NCBI GenBank assembly: GCA_030734395.1
Contig: JAUZTG010000029.1
Location: forward strand, 6,572,001-6,636,000
Length of the DNA stretch: 64,000 nucleotides
Reading direction: 5' to 3'
DNA from: Sarocladium kiliense
Lineage: Eukaryota > Ascomycota > Sordariomycetes > Hypocreales > Sarocladiaceae
Below are positions 35,046-46,206 of this stretch, one piece after another. A program made the position numbers and the translations under genes. A model generated the notes under the pieces. It searched no databases and was not told the origin of the DNA. It saw only the letters and a list, made by a program, of their open reading frames with translations. The stretch's first letter is position 1; the number at the start of each line of letters is the position of its first letter.

Positions 35046-36056
35046 TCAAAAAGAGGCCAAGGCCAGCGCATTATCCGTCAAGGGTAAAAGGGCCCGATAC
35101 CACGCGGCCGCGCCAGCGAATAGAAGCACATAATACACAACCGTCAACCTTGTTCCGACCGACCCATTGGCCTCCTCCTGGGACGTCCACCACGGTTCGA
35201 CTCTTCCCCAAACACGTGGCAAGCCCATACTATTGCAAAACGAATGCACCAGAATAACCGCGAGCAAAGATCCCGTCCGGATGAAGAGAAAGGTCCCGTA
35301 GATTCCGAAGAGCGAAGTATAGGAGAACTGTAGGATGGTGCGGGCGATGGCCATTGGGAGTGGGATTTGCGGGTTTGTGATGCGAAATTCGTAGAAGTGA
35401 TGGATGTGGGCTAGGCCGAAGACCACGGGGGAGAGAAGGATGGTGCGGGTGATGGGAACGCCGGCAATGAGGAGGAGAGGAACACCTGCGGAACGGAAGA
35501 GGCACTCCTCGGTGACAGGGCCCTGGGAGGGTGTGAGTATTACAACAAATGGTGATGAATGGAAGAATGGATCAATACATACGGCCACGTAGTTTCGCCA
35601 ACTAGTCCATTGCGTCCACAGATCCTTCAGAGGCTGCAGCCGTGCCCAATCCTGCCAACAGCCATCGATGAAAAGCGCTTCATACAAAGGCGCAGCAAAC
35701 AACAAGGTCGTCAGGAGAACGGCCTTGATCGTCTGGACAAGGCCAACCGGCCAGTAACCCATTAGCGTCCACGGGCTCAGCGTCCGAGACTCATTGCTGG
35801 CGTGAAGATATAGAATTATGAGAGTACAGAGGGAGCAGAAGGCCGTTGAGAGGGAGACGGCGCGGATCCGGGCTTGGATGGTGGCGGGGTGGTCGCGGTT
35901 GCGGTTGAGGGATGGCCGGGTGGAGGGATTTGTGTGGAGTGGGAGGACGTAGGCGAGGCAGTAGAGGACCTGAAAGTGTGAGTGAACGGACATTTGTCAT
36001 GTGCAGGAAGGGGCCCCTACGAGGAGGCCAACGGCCTGGCCTTGGGTGAGTTCCAT
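35046..36056 (-). CDS. RCE1: CAAX prenyl protease 2 (Rce1)
   Basis: Exons 36056-36021, 35969-35583 and 35522-35046 give 299 residues. Rce1 is an ER membrane protease that removes the last three residues of prenylated CAAX proteins such as Ras and the a-factor type pheromone. It belongs to the CPBP family. Catalytic features are visible: EECLFR (EExxxR) after GPVTEE, FGLAHIHHF (FxxxH) and HSFCNSMG (HxxxN), spread over several hydrophobic helices. The first exon is 12 codons. The second intron is exactly 60 nt, phase 0 and stop-free, so retention would insert 20 residues just before the EExxxR motif; homologues run NYVAGPVTEE without an insert, which supports splicing. The gene converges on MMM1 with 156 bp between stops. 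Confidence 0.9.
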
Positions 36057-36334
36057 TGTGGCCGTCTGCAGGTCGTGATGATCGGCCACGTAAGAGGTGA
36101 TCAGAAGGGAGAAGCCACACTTGGTCTATGAAGTTGCCCAGAGCATACAGGATGATCTCGTGAACTTCTATGAGTTCTTGGAAGAAGCAACTGGCAGTTA
36201 TCCAGGTGAACCCATGGACTTCTTTGATGATTGACGTTAGTATTGTTCTTTCAACGTCTGAATATGGTTGAGATGCATTGAATGTCCAAAGTGTGGCGCG
36301 ATCTGGATGTGGCTAGTGTGGTCGTGAGGCTGAG

Positions 36335-36362
36335 GTGATGGGATGGGATGGATGGGATGGTG
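36335..36362 (+). repeat. GATGG tandem repeat
   Basis: Imperfect tandem copies of GGGAT/GGAT near the 5' end of RCE1, within its upstream region. Confidence 0.75.
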
Positions 36363-38896
36363 GGCAAGGTACACAAGGATGGGGACCGGTGAACAAGTGA
36401 CACCCGTCGATCAAGGCCGAGCATATACAGCATGATTCAGCGATCAGTGCGCGACAACCTGACAGGTAATGCGTCTTGACAGGCTGCCAGGGCATAGCGT
36501 ACCCTGCAGCAGTGGTGTAACCGCGGGACGGGAGCGAATAATAGTATCAGCCTGAGACGAGTTTGCGGCTTGCCGCTTGAGGAGTTCAGGGGCTTCATGA
36601 CATGCTAGATTATATCATACTTTTATCTGCAGCTACTATAGAGTCTCGACGGATGCTTCATTGGTGTCGCATCAACCGCGCGCTTTTGGACAGCAATGCA
36701 CGATGAGCTGGCACCATGTACAAGGGAAGAAGAAAGACGAGCGTCTACAGTGTAGTTGGTGGCCCAGCCGGGCTTGCAGGTAGATAGCGCTTAGGATCTT
36801 CAGGATTGTGCGCCAGCAGGAAAGTAATGTAACGGTATGCGATGCAATGCAATGCACAAGGGATATGACGGGAGGGATCTCTAGATGCTGTGTGGCCATC
36901 CGTCCGTGGCGTTGCATAAGAACAGAAGCGCAGAGGAGGAGATGGGGGTGCGAAGTGAGACGCGTGGTTGGACGCGACAGGGGCGCGTATAGTGGTTCTG
37001 CGAGAGGGGATTGGGGGAATTGCGTTGAGCTGGCCGCTTGGTTAGTAGACGAACCAGGGTGGATGCATCGCCACCATATTACCACATTTTTGGTCTGTCA
37101 TGAGGGTTTTCGTTCACTGGCTCGCTGCAATGTCCCGATTCTTCTGGTTGAGGCAGTCATGGGAGGTTCGAAACCCCCTGTACCCAATCGCCTGTGGGAG
37201 AAAGGGGTGAGGATAGACAAGCCCTGCTTCGCACAGCAAGTGTGAGATGCTTGTGAAAGCTGTCTGTCGCCTGACCAAAACTTGAACACCACAACAGACT
37301 CGTCGGCCTACAACACTATCCGATAGAGTTTGGAAAGCGCATCGACCGGGCTAAGACCCCAAGACCTAAGAGGCGGCTCAACTCGGTTCATCCTCCGTCA
37401 TCAATGCTATTGTCCATCGCGGCCAGCCAGTCAGTGCCGAGACATGCGCTACCGTTGAGACACCTATTGTGGTATCCATACTACTATAATCACCACAAGA
37501 CATGTGGTTCAGATTCTCCAGTGGGAAAAAATAACCCCTACCTGTCTCTCGTGCGTCACGCCGCTGTCAGCCAGTGACCCGAGAGACATTCGCATGGCGA
37601 CGACACTGGGAATTAATTTTCGTATGGCTATGAGGGTTTGTTCTTTTCTTCTGCAAGTCTTGGATCACACGCCCCTTGAGACACTTGAGATCAGGTTTAC
37701 CACCCCGGTCTGGGTCTCCAAACCCACACCATTGGAGACCCCAGGCCCGGCCGGGGGCTTGCATCCGACGACCAAGAGAACGAACGAAAAAGGACCCAAA
37801 CTGGATCAAGAATCCACATGGGCGGATGCGGACCTGCAGAAGCGCGCGAATTCTGGGCGAGCTGACTGGCTGTAAATGGTAGAAGGAGGAAATATCGACC
37901 TGTAAAGTTTTTTGCGCGGTGGTCTCCTGCGACCTGCATATGCCACCGTTCGTTCGGAGCCCCAGCAGTAATAAAACGCGACGGCTTAGCTGCAGAATTG
38001 GATTGGACTTGGGCTGGAGCGTATGCAGGTCTGGAATAGGGGCCCTCGGAAGGCCAGTAACATCCAAGACAGAGGCGAGAGATGAGGGACGAGTTGGGGG
38101 AGGGGAGAGGATAGAGGCTGTGAAACGGACGAGGGTGGGCAGAACCAAGGATGGGCGAGGCGATGATGGCAATAGTGTGTTTCTGTGAGTTTCTAGTGGT
38201 GAGAGTGCTTGCTTATCTTGAGCTCAGCCTGGCGGGCTCACAGGTGTGCGAATGCTACGTCCTCGGTCGACAGAGCAGAGCCCGGGTCAATCATTCATTT
38301 CGTCGTGCATCCGCCTAGTGGCTTCGTATGGGAGGCGGTACCCCATGTTCGTGGGCCAGGAACCAGAGTCGGTGAGCAGCAGACGCCACGGATGCCAGGT
38401 ACCTTGTCCATGAGGCGAGAGTACCCTGTCTGGCTGTCTGGCTGTTCATCTGGTTATGTGTGTGTGTGTATTGGATTCATTGCTGCTGCTATCTACCGAG
38501 TACCGTTGGTGGTGGGCGATCTTGATTGATTGCTCTGACCTTGACTGCCTGACCGCTTCCATCCTGCTCTGCTCTGCTCTGCCTCGTCTGGTCTGGTCCA
38601 GCTCATCATCACTCAGCACCAGCTGCAGCCTCTTCTTCTCTCTCCTCCTCCCTCCTCTCCTTTCCCTCCATCTTCAATCCTTCTCATCCTCTCCTTTGGC
38701 AACCTCCTCCTTCTTTTGTTTCTACCTGCAACAGCCGACAAACACGCACGCCTCTCGTGTTTCTTTTATTTTCCTCGTCACTCATTCACTCGCTCAAGAC
38801 GCACCCGCGCCTTCGACGACGCCCATTCTCACGGCCTCCTGTAGCCACTCGACCTTCTTTCTCGGCCGTCATCATCGCTGTTGATTCCTATTATTT

Positions 38897-38917
38897 CTGC
38901 TGCTGCTGCTGCTGCTG
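38897..38917 (+). repeat. CTG triplet repeat (7 units)
   Basis: Seven perfect CTG units in the presumed 5' leader of the serine-rich membrane protein gene, about 450 nt before its start codon. Confidence 0.85.
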
Positions 38918-38983
38918 CCCCATCCGAGCACACCCAGCTCATTCTTCCTTCTTCCCTGCTGTTAGTACCGATTAATTCAACGA

Positions 38984-39004
38984 CTCCTCCTCCTCCTCCT
39001 CCTC
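38984..39004 (+). repeat. CTC triplet repeat (about 7 units)
   Basis: Seven CTC units in the same C/T-rich leader. Confidence 0.8.
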
Positions 39005-39361
39005 GACAGGCCTGGACGGACCCATTCGCTCGCGCACGGGTATTCAATCGATCTTCTCGCTTTTCTGTCATCTCGTCTATCTACTCTATTTCACTCTCGC
39101 ACGGATCTTGCTCCACCTCACTCCCTCTCCTCCTCTCTCACTCTTCCGCATCACCATCTCATCTCCCTCTCTCCCCCACCCACAGCGTCGGCTCACCAGG
39201 CTGGCCTGACTGACTGACGCGACGGCCCTCGTCTTTCCGCCCTGGTCCTGTGGTCCACGACAAATTCTCCGTCCGTGAGCGATCAGCACGGGGCACCCAC
39301 AGGCATGGGCTCCGCGACTGTTCCCATCCGAGGTTGAAGTGATGTGCGCAGACCTTCAATC

Positions 39362-42300
39362 ATGTCAGCGCCCTCGCCGCCCCAGCCACCGCTGAGACGG
39401 CCGCTACCACAACCGCCACCACCACTAACACAATGGTCCTCGACATCCTCATCTTCAGCAGCCTCAACCATTGCTGCTGTTGCTGCTACGCCTCCACCAC
39501 CGCCACCACCTAGACGAGGTTCTCGTCTTCTTCAATCCCGTCATGCAGCTGCATCGACAGGCTCTGCCGCCCTCAATGAGGATGCCCGTGCCGTTGACTC
39601 CAGCAAGCTGCAGATCCGGGTAGTTCCCTACAGCCCGCCTCGTCTCAGCTCCGATGGCTCGCTCACCTCTTCTTCGCGACCCGTGTCGTATGCGGATTCC
39701 GACGCTGCCATTGCCGCTTCTGCTTCTGCTGCTGCTTCTGCTTCACCAAGCCCCACGGTTCGCCGAGCCTCAGCGCGACATGGTGATGAGTACGGGAGCC
39801 CCGTCCCCGACGTTTCAGACCCCGACCCCAACGTCCTGGTCCATGCTCAATCTCCTCATTACCATCGCCCACCACCACGGGCGGCCCAATCCAGCACCAG
39901 CGCCAGGTCCAGCACCAGTAGTAACCCTTTCAGTCCTTCTTCGGGTCCTCATTCGGCGCCTACTACAGCCACAGCTACAGCTCGTGGCCTCCATCCCCGG
40001 CTCCCAGGTACGGGCGGCATTGGCACAGACCCAAGCACGGGCATGACACCTGGAAATGACCCCGGCGTGTCCGTCAATGCATCATCTGCCTCCATCATTT
40101 CTCCCATTTCCCAACCCGATCGCCCTTCCTCGGCCACCTCATCCATTGGCTCTCATCGCTCACGTCGCAACCGAGTCATCAACCTGCATGCCAATAACAA
40201 AACCTTCTCTCTCGCTCCCCTGTCCGGATCTCTGTCATCGCGAACCGATTCTTTCACCACTGGCCCACCGTCCCTTGCTACCCCAAGCAGCTCTTATGGC
40301 AGGGTCTCTTCAGCCTCAGCCCTCTATACCGACGATCGCCCCGTCTCACCCTTGACATCCGTGGGAGAGCAACCCGGTGCCTATACCCGCAGTGCCGGAT
40401 CCCCTGCATCAACCCTGACTTCGATCCCCGATATAACCACGGCATCCCCTTGGAATTATCGGTTGGTCGGCGGGTTGCGGAAGGTCAAGGACGCCCCCGT
40501 CGACGAACCTGAATCCGAACCTGGCCCCTCCCGCGTCGGCTCTAATTTCACCTCCAACTCCTCCTCACAAGAGTCCCTTCCGTCTCTTCCTCCTCTTGCC
40601 GTTACCAAGTCCTCCTCTGATCGCCTTGCTTCGGCTTCACTCGCACCAAAGGCATCCTTCCACTCTTCTGAGTCCTCACAATCCGACTCGACCGTGTCGG
40701 AGAGGACCAATTACAAGGTCTATGGCCAGAGTTCTCCCGCCCTGCCATCTAGCCACCGCCCTGTCCACTTCGACAGCTCTCTCCCACCTTCGTCCTGTCA
40801 CTCCAACGAGAACTACCACATCATCGCGCAGAGCTCGCCACCAGCTGCGTTTCGATCCCGCGCCGCCGAAGACGTCGACACTCTTCCGCCGTCATCGAGC
40901 CATTCAAACGTCAACTACAGGGTTATTGGTCAGAGTTCACCTGTGGTTGCAGTTCGTTATCGCACAGCCGACCGCAACGCCGGCCCTCCTTCGTCAAGCC
41001 AATCCAACGCCAACTACCAGGTTCTTGGCGAGTCATCGTCGGAGAACAACTCTCTTTATGAAAATCAACGTCCGCAGACGGGGGAAAGCGACGCCAATTA
41101 CGTCGTTCATCACGCAGGTGCATCGACCTCGTCATTGGGAACAACGAGAAGCCGGTTGAGACCAGAGTATTCACAAGAAAGTCTCATTGTCCCACCTCTA
41201 CGTCCAGGACGGCAGACATCCATCGAGAGTCTCCGACTTGCAGCAAAGCGATCTCGTGACTCCCTGCGCTCCGGTTCTTTCACGAGCCTGTCCAGTATCA
41301 TCACCCAAGAAGCAGCCAGGGCACTCTTCGCCGGTCCCTCATCCATTTACATCCCTCCATCGATTCGAAAGGAGAACAACAGTCGGGGGACGTTGGCTAG
41401 GCTTGGTGGCCACAGTGGTCCCTCGATGATTCAGTCACACCCGCACCAATGGAGCTCCCAGCTCTCAACCGTGCCGTCCGAGAGTGAGCCGTCCTCACGC
41501 TCGCTCTCGCCTATTTCAGAGGCTGCTCGTCGCAGCAGTTTCTTCAGCCAACGCAGCGCACGGATGCGCAGCATCTCCTCATCTCTCGCTGGTCCGGCAG
41601 ACAATCTCAGTCGATCCGCAAGCCACTCCCTCCCCGAGTCCATCGATCGTCCGCAGGCTGCACACATGCGTCATAGTAGTCGCGAAGAGAGCTTGAGCCC
41701 AAGATTGATTCGTGATCATGATGAGGACGGTGACGGTCTGGCTGACCTGGAGGACTTGCGTCACAAGCACTCGCGCACACGCCTCTCCAGCATACTCTCT
41801 CACCAAACTTCTGACCGCAATCTGCGTTCTTCTGGAAGTTCCCGCAGCAATAGTCTCACTTCTTCACTTCCAGCATGGGCAAGGTACGTCATTCCACATC
41901 GAATGTACGCGACATTTGACTAAAGTTTCACAGAGTATACTATGGTAGCGGCGAGCGACGCTTCGTTGTGACACACCCTTCAACCGAGTCAATGTACTCA
42001 CTTTACAATGAGACACCACGCAGCGGTTCCCGCAGCGGTTCTCTCCTGAGACACTCCCCAAGTGCCGAGCGATTCATGATGCCGATCCGCAGCCCCCGCC
42101 GCAGACCTCGAGAGCAACAGCATCAGTCTGTCGACGAGGCCATCCGTCGGGACCCGACGCAGGAGCCTGAGGATGAGATTCAGGAAGAGGAGGGCCACCC
42201 TGTGTTTCAAGTCGCAAGGCGAATCAGGAAGCAAACCTCCAGTATCTGGTCACCACACCTTGCCTATGATCGCCGGGCGACTCGTTACAGCATATGGGAG

Positions 42301-42698
42301 CCGCCATCGACTACTTGGTCTGAAGATGCGGGTATCATTAGTCGTCGAAATATGCAAGTGATCCTATTCATTGCGGGATTCGTGTTCCCAATCGGTAAGC
42401 ACTCCAGATACAGGCTTCCCACACTACAGTTACTAACTATGCCTCAGCTTGGATGATTGCGGCTCTGCTACCCTTGCCTCCGATGCCCCAGCCAGAGATG
42501 GCTGAACAGCTGCCGAGCACAAGCAACGTGGATCTTCACGCACAGATGCACCCCCAGTACATGCAAGCCATCGACCAGATTCGATACAACAGTGCCAGAT
42601 GGTGGCGTAATCTTAACCGGATCATGTCCGTCGTCGGCCTGTTGATCATCGGTGCCATCATTGCACTTGCTGTCTTGGGTGTTCAGCAACGCTTTTAA
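39362..42698 (+). CDS. Serine-rich fungal membrane protein with 34-residue repeats
   Basis: Exons 39362-41883, 41934-42394 and 42448-42698 give 1077 residues. I do not recognise a characterised family; it resembles proteins annotated only as serine-rich in filamentous fungi. About 930 residues are disordered, rich in Ser/Pro with polyproline and polyalanine runs. Residues 445-590 hold five copies of a motif around NYxVxGQSSP. The last 150 residues look conserved: LPAWARVYYGSGERRF, then VARRIRKQTSSIWSPHL, a first hydrophobic helix (VILFIAGFVFPIAWMIAAL), a loop with RYNSARWWRNLNRIMSVVG and a second helix (LLIIGAIIALAVLGV). Both helices are near the C-terminus, so the disordered part probably faces the cytosol. 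The start was taken at the first in-frame ATG (39362). A phosphorylated membrane scaffold is a guess only. Confidence 0.7.
40709..41119 (+). repeat. In-frame tandem repeat, 34-residue period
   Basis: Five copies of an NYxVxGQSSP-type core begin at 40709, 40811, 40913, 41012 and 41096, so the spacings are 34, 34, 33 and 28 residues. The first four are preceded by Ser-rich SNxN-like residues. The copies are divergent at DNA level, so the repeat is old and kept at protein level. Confidence 0.8.
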
Positions 42699-43447
42699 TG
42701 AAGCTATTTCAGAGATATGCTCGAACGGAGCCACAGCACAGACTCGACGATTCATGGCTCATTCGGAGTTTAAAAAATCACTTTCAACATCTACATATAC
42801 AGCACAGTTTAGCCTGTACCACCGGGCTTCTCTTCTTCCTCATACATAATGTCTCTTATTACGCACTTACGCAACTACAACACCTCCGTTTCATATTCTT
42901 CTGTACACTACCCATTTTTATCACCCTTTCTTTGGATACATGAAAAGGAGGAATGGGACGATGACTACGATCATGACCGTCACTCACGAAATGAGCCTCC
43001 CTTTTTCCCATCGCTGAGGATTCTCCCTCTTTGTACATCTACACCATGTACGCTCACACGACATCTACACATCATGTCAACGTCATTCTCTTTTACTTCC
43101 TACTCTGGATATACATTACGAGATGAGACGAATCTCCTAGATTCTCTAAAAAGCACTTCTGCGACACCTTCTAGAATAACGACTTATGTAGACACTTTTT
43201 GATAATCTGTATTCATCAACTTTCCTGAATATCCTATTGCTATTCGTTCGGTGACTGTCGATCGCTCATGGCTGTGAATGGACGTGCTTGGCCTGCAACA
43301 CCTGATTCTTGATGACACCCTCCTACCTCCATATCTTGTGGCAATTGAAGGGACTGCCGAATGGTGTTCCTTTTGCGTCCCTTGCCACTTGTTTGCGAAC
43401 ACGGACGGAAAGCACTACGCAGGATCATGCAGCAGCATCAACCCATA
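42699..43447. other. Convergent intergenic
   Basis: A 749 bp spacer between the serine-rich gene and ALE1, AT-richer than its surroundings. Two presumed 3' UTRs; no gene seen. Confidence 0.5.
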
Positions 43448-45312
43448 TTATGCTTTCTTCTTCTCCGCGATCTCCCTCCTCTTGGCGTCGATTTCAGCCT
43501 TCAACTGTTCCACCGCCTCATTAATATCCTTCTCCGGATCCTTGCTAATCCCCAAAATCGGTTCCATACTCGTGATACTCTCCGAGCTCGCCGTCCGAAC
43601 CAGCCTAGCGTTCGCCTTACCCTGTCTTGACTCCAGCTGCTTCCGGAGCACGACTTTGCCGGGGCTGGAGAAGAACGCGAGGGCGGCGAGGGTCCAGACC
43701 AGACCGTAGAAGTAGAGAGCGGACCAGGCTTTGACGGAGGAGCGGAGGGTAAGGGTTAGGAAGGGGGTGGTGGCGAAGGAGAAGGTAATTTGAGTGACGA
43801 GGTAGGAGAGAAAGTCATAGATTTTCTTCTTGGGCGAAGGATTACCGGAGACGGGGTCGAGGAAGAAGGGGCGCACATGGCGGCGGAAGTCTGGGAAGGT
43901 TGGTTAGTCTTGTGGGAAAGTGTGCGCGCCGAGGGAGGGGAGCTTACGTTTGGCGACGGTCTGGATCAGGCTAGCGAGGACGAAGGTGAGATAGTAGCCT
44001 GGGTAGAAGCCATGCCAAAGAGCACTGGTAGCGAACGTAATCAAGCTGGCCCTGAAGCCTGGCTTTTTGCCCCGGGGTGTTACTCGGAGGTAGACCGAGT
44101 TCCTCAACCAGTTGTTGGTGTTCATGTTCCAACCGGCGAGATATCCACGAGGGTTCTGCGCAAACTCAACCTGCCAAGGGTCGATGTTCTGCAAGCGGTT
44201 CCAAGACACCTTGGCGGTAACGGGGTCGAAGCCGTTGTACCCCATGCCAGCGAGGATACAAGCCCCCTCGCTGAGAGACCAGACGGCGTAGTACTTGAAG
44301 CGGGCAACGACATTGGTCATGTAGTTGAGCCAGACACGCTGGAAAATCCCGTACTCGAGGAAGGCATCGCTGGAGAGGAACTCAGGGTTGTACTTGGGTC
44401 CGAGGACGACGAAGAGAACAAGCCATACGAGGCCGCTGGCGGCTTTACGTGTGGCGGGAGTGCCACTGCGTGGGATCTTGCGCTTCTTACGGACGGGGGG
44501 CTTCTTCGCGGGATCGACCTCCGGGGGGACGTCAAACATGGTGCAGTCAATCCAGCGCTTGTAATCAGCGTAGTCAAAAGCTGGACCGGCCCAGAGAGAT
44601 GGGAAGAAGAGCACCCAGGCGGCGTAGTCAAGAACGGGCGGTACATCCTTGAGCATACGGTCCTTCTGGTAGTCTGACAGGTGATCAGGTGGAAGTTGTC
44701 CATCAGCGACGTTCCAGCAGAAGGAGGAGAGTTTCATGAGCAAGACCATCTGGGCGCCGGTGATATCGACAGCCGAAGGATCGTTGGCTGCTTGTCTCCA
44801 GATGTGGCTGATGGACATGTGACCCATGAGGTAGAAGAAGCCGATCCAGGGCATGTAGGGGCTGTTTTTTAGGTACAGAGCGATGCAGTAGGCGCCGACG
44901 GAGGAGATGGCTAGTGTGCCAATGCCGTTGATCCAGAGGTCGAAGATGCCAACCATGTAGAAAATTGAGACGCTGTAGGTGGTGGTCAGTGATGTGCGTG
45001 GGAGGGTTACGGTGCAAGTAGGAGGGAGGGACGTTTACCCGATGATGAAGAGGTTCTTCTGGTGGGGTTTGGAGTCTGGGATGCGCTTGAGGAGACCAGC
45101 TAAAGGATATGAGAGAAGGAATGTGAAGATGAGTTTGACTATAGCATCTTGGTCAGATTTGTTCGTATGGCAGAACCAGGGGTCAGGGCGACGTACTCTC
45201 ATCTGAGGAAGCCCCCAGGGAGGAGGACAAGGCCTTGAAAGCTGCGTCATGTTAGAGATCAGGATTTGCGTCAGAATTGAGGCAACGTACGCCAGTCTAT
45301 TAGTGGGATCAT
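43448..45312 (-). CDS. ALE1: Lysophospholipid acyltransferase Ale1 (MBOAT family)
   Basis: Exons 45312-45291, 45241-45197, 45138-45039, 44972-43948 and 43890-43448 give 544 residues. Ale1 re-acylates lysophospholipids (for example lyso-PE and lyso-PC) with acyl-CoA in the ER, the Lands cycle. It is a polytopic MBOAT enzyme. Visible motifs include MGHMSISHIWRQ, LFFPSLWAGPAFDYADYKRW, NMNTNNWLRNSVYLRV (with the conserved Asn) and SALWHGFYPGYYLTF, which holds the catalytic His. The C-terminal tail is a charged, Lys/Glu-rich coiled coil ending in EKKKA, compatible with a KKxx-like ER retrieval signal. The first two exons are very short (22 and 45 nt); they were joined by phase and by the expected N-terminal helix. 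The gene is tandem with the GDP-mannose transporter. Confidence 0.87.
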
Positions 45313-46206
45313 GGTTGTGGTTCAGGGGGTGCCGGGACGGTGTATAGGTGAGGGGAGGACGATAAGGTGGGATGTCGAAGGTTTTTGAAGCTCAAGCCAT
45401 CGCCCAGTCTTGGTGCAGGCGCAGGCAGTAAACAGGACAGGAAGGGCTGAGGCAAAATGGAACTTGATGCAAGGAGCTGATATTGCTGTCAAGTCAACAG
45501 CTAGGTGAAATACGCAGGTGGATGAGGTGAGGTGCAAATGTCGCGCCGTGACGATCGGTCGGTCCGTCGTCTGTCGTCAGGGACAAGGACAAGGACGTCA
45601 CTGGGCAAAGGGCCGCCTTCTATTTGTTGAGCGCTGGGGCTGCCCTGTCTCAGTCTGTCCACCTGCGTCAGTGGGGCGAAATGTGTCGGTGACGCCAATC
45701 ACGCGGCCAACACCACATGGGAAGTACCATTACATGCAAAAGCTGGGAAGGCGAGATATTCAAATGGCGGTGCTGGTGGTAATCACAGAATCGGACACTG
45801 AGGGCACTGCCTGGAAACGTTGTGGCCGAGGCCGGAGATGTTGAGTCAGGGCATCCCATCACCTGAGCTCGACGGCCGATGCACGTTGTTGATGCTGGAC
45901 AGCTGTTTGGAGGACTCGCCGTCGATCTTGCTTGAGTGTGACCAGCTGCTGCGCGTCTATTGCGCAAGTACATTCTTTTCATTAAATCTTCCGAAGGGAG
46001 CCTCGGGATCGCTTATGCTCCGACGCTCTGTCGAATTCCAGTATTGCCCCCTCCAGATATCGTACACCCAAAGCAATGCAATGCACAGATCAGCCCTATC
46101 CCGGAATACGAAAACGCCATGCGACTCGCTGCCGCGCCAGTTGAGCCAATATTATGTTTGATCCCACACTATACAAGAGACGTCACAAACCATCCATATG
46201 CTACTG
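45313..46206. other. Intergenic between ALE1 start and VRG4 end
   Basis: A 894 bp spacer holding the ALE1 promoter and the 3' UTR of the upstream gene on the same strand. No extra gene was recognised. Confidence 0.45.

Larger units (their letters stand above)
36057..39361. other. 3.3 kb divergent gene-poor region
   Basis: No gene recognised between RCE1 and the serine-rich membrane protein. Short frames have no family resemblance. A GATGG-type tandem repeat lies at 36335-36362, and a T-arm-like sequence at about 37160-37182 was rejected as a tRNA. From about 38500 the sequence becomes C/T-rich with CTG (38897-38917) and CTC triplet runs, and resembles the long leader of the downstream gene, like the leader of the WOPR gene. 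Confidence 0.5.

Noticed and set aside
37155..37185. tRNA-like T-arm (GGTTCGAAACCCC)
   Set aside because: The loop resembles a TpsiC loop on the + strand, but the stem has a mismatch and no matching acceptor, D arm or anticodon stem could be built within 70-90 nt on either strand.
43790..44677. 295-codon + frame antisense to ALE1
   Set aside because: Lies entirely opposite conserved MBOAT exons, with the reading frame shaped by them. A shadow of the real gene.
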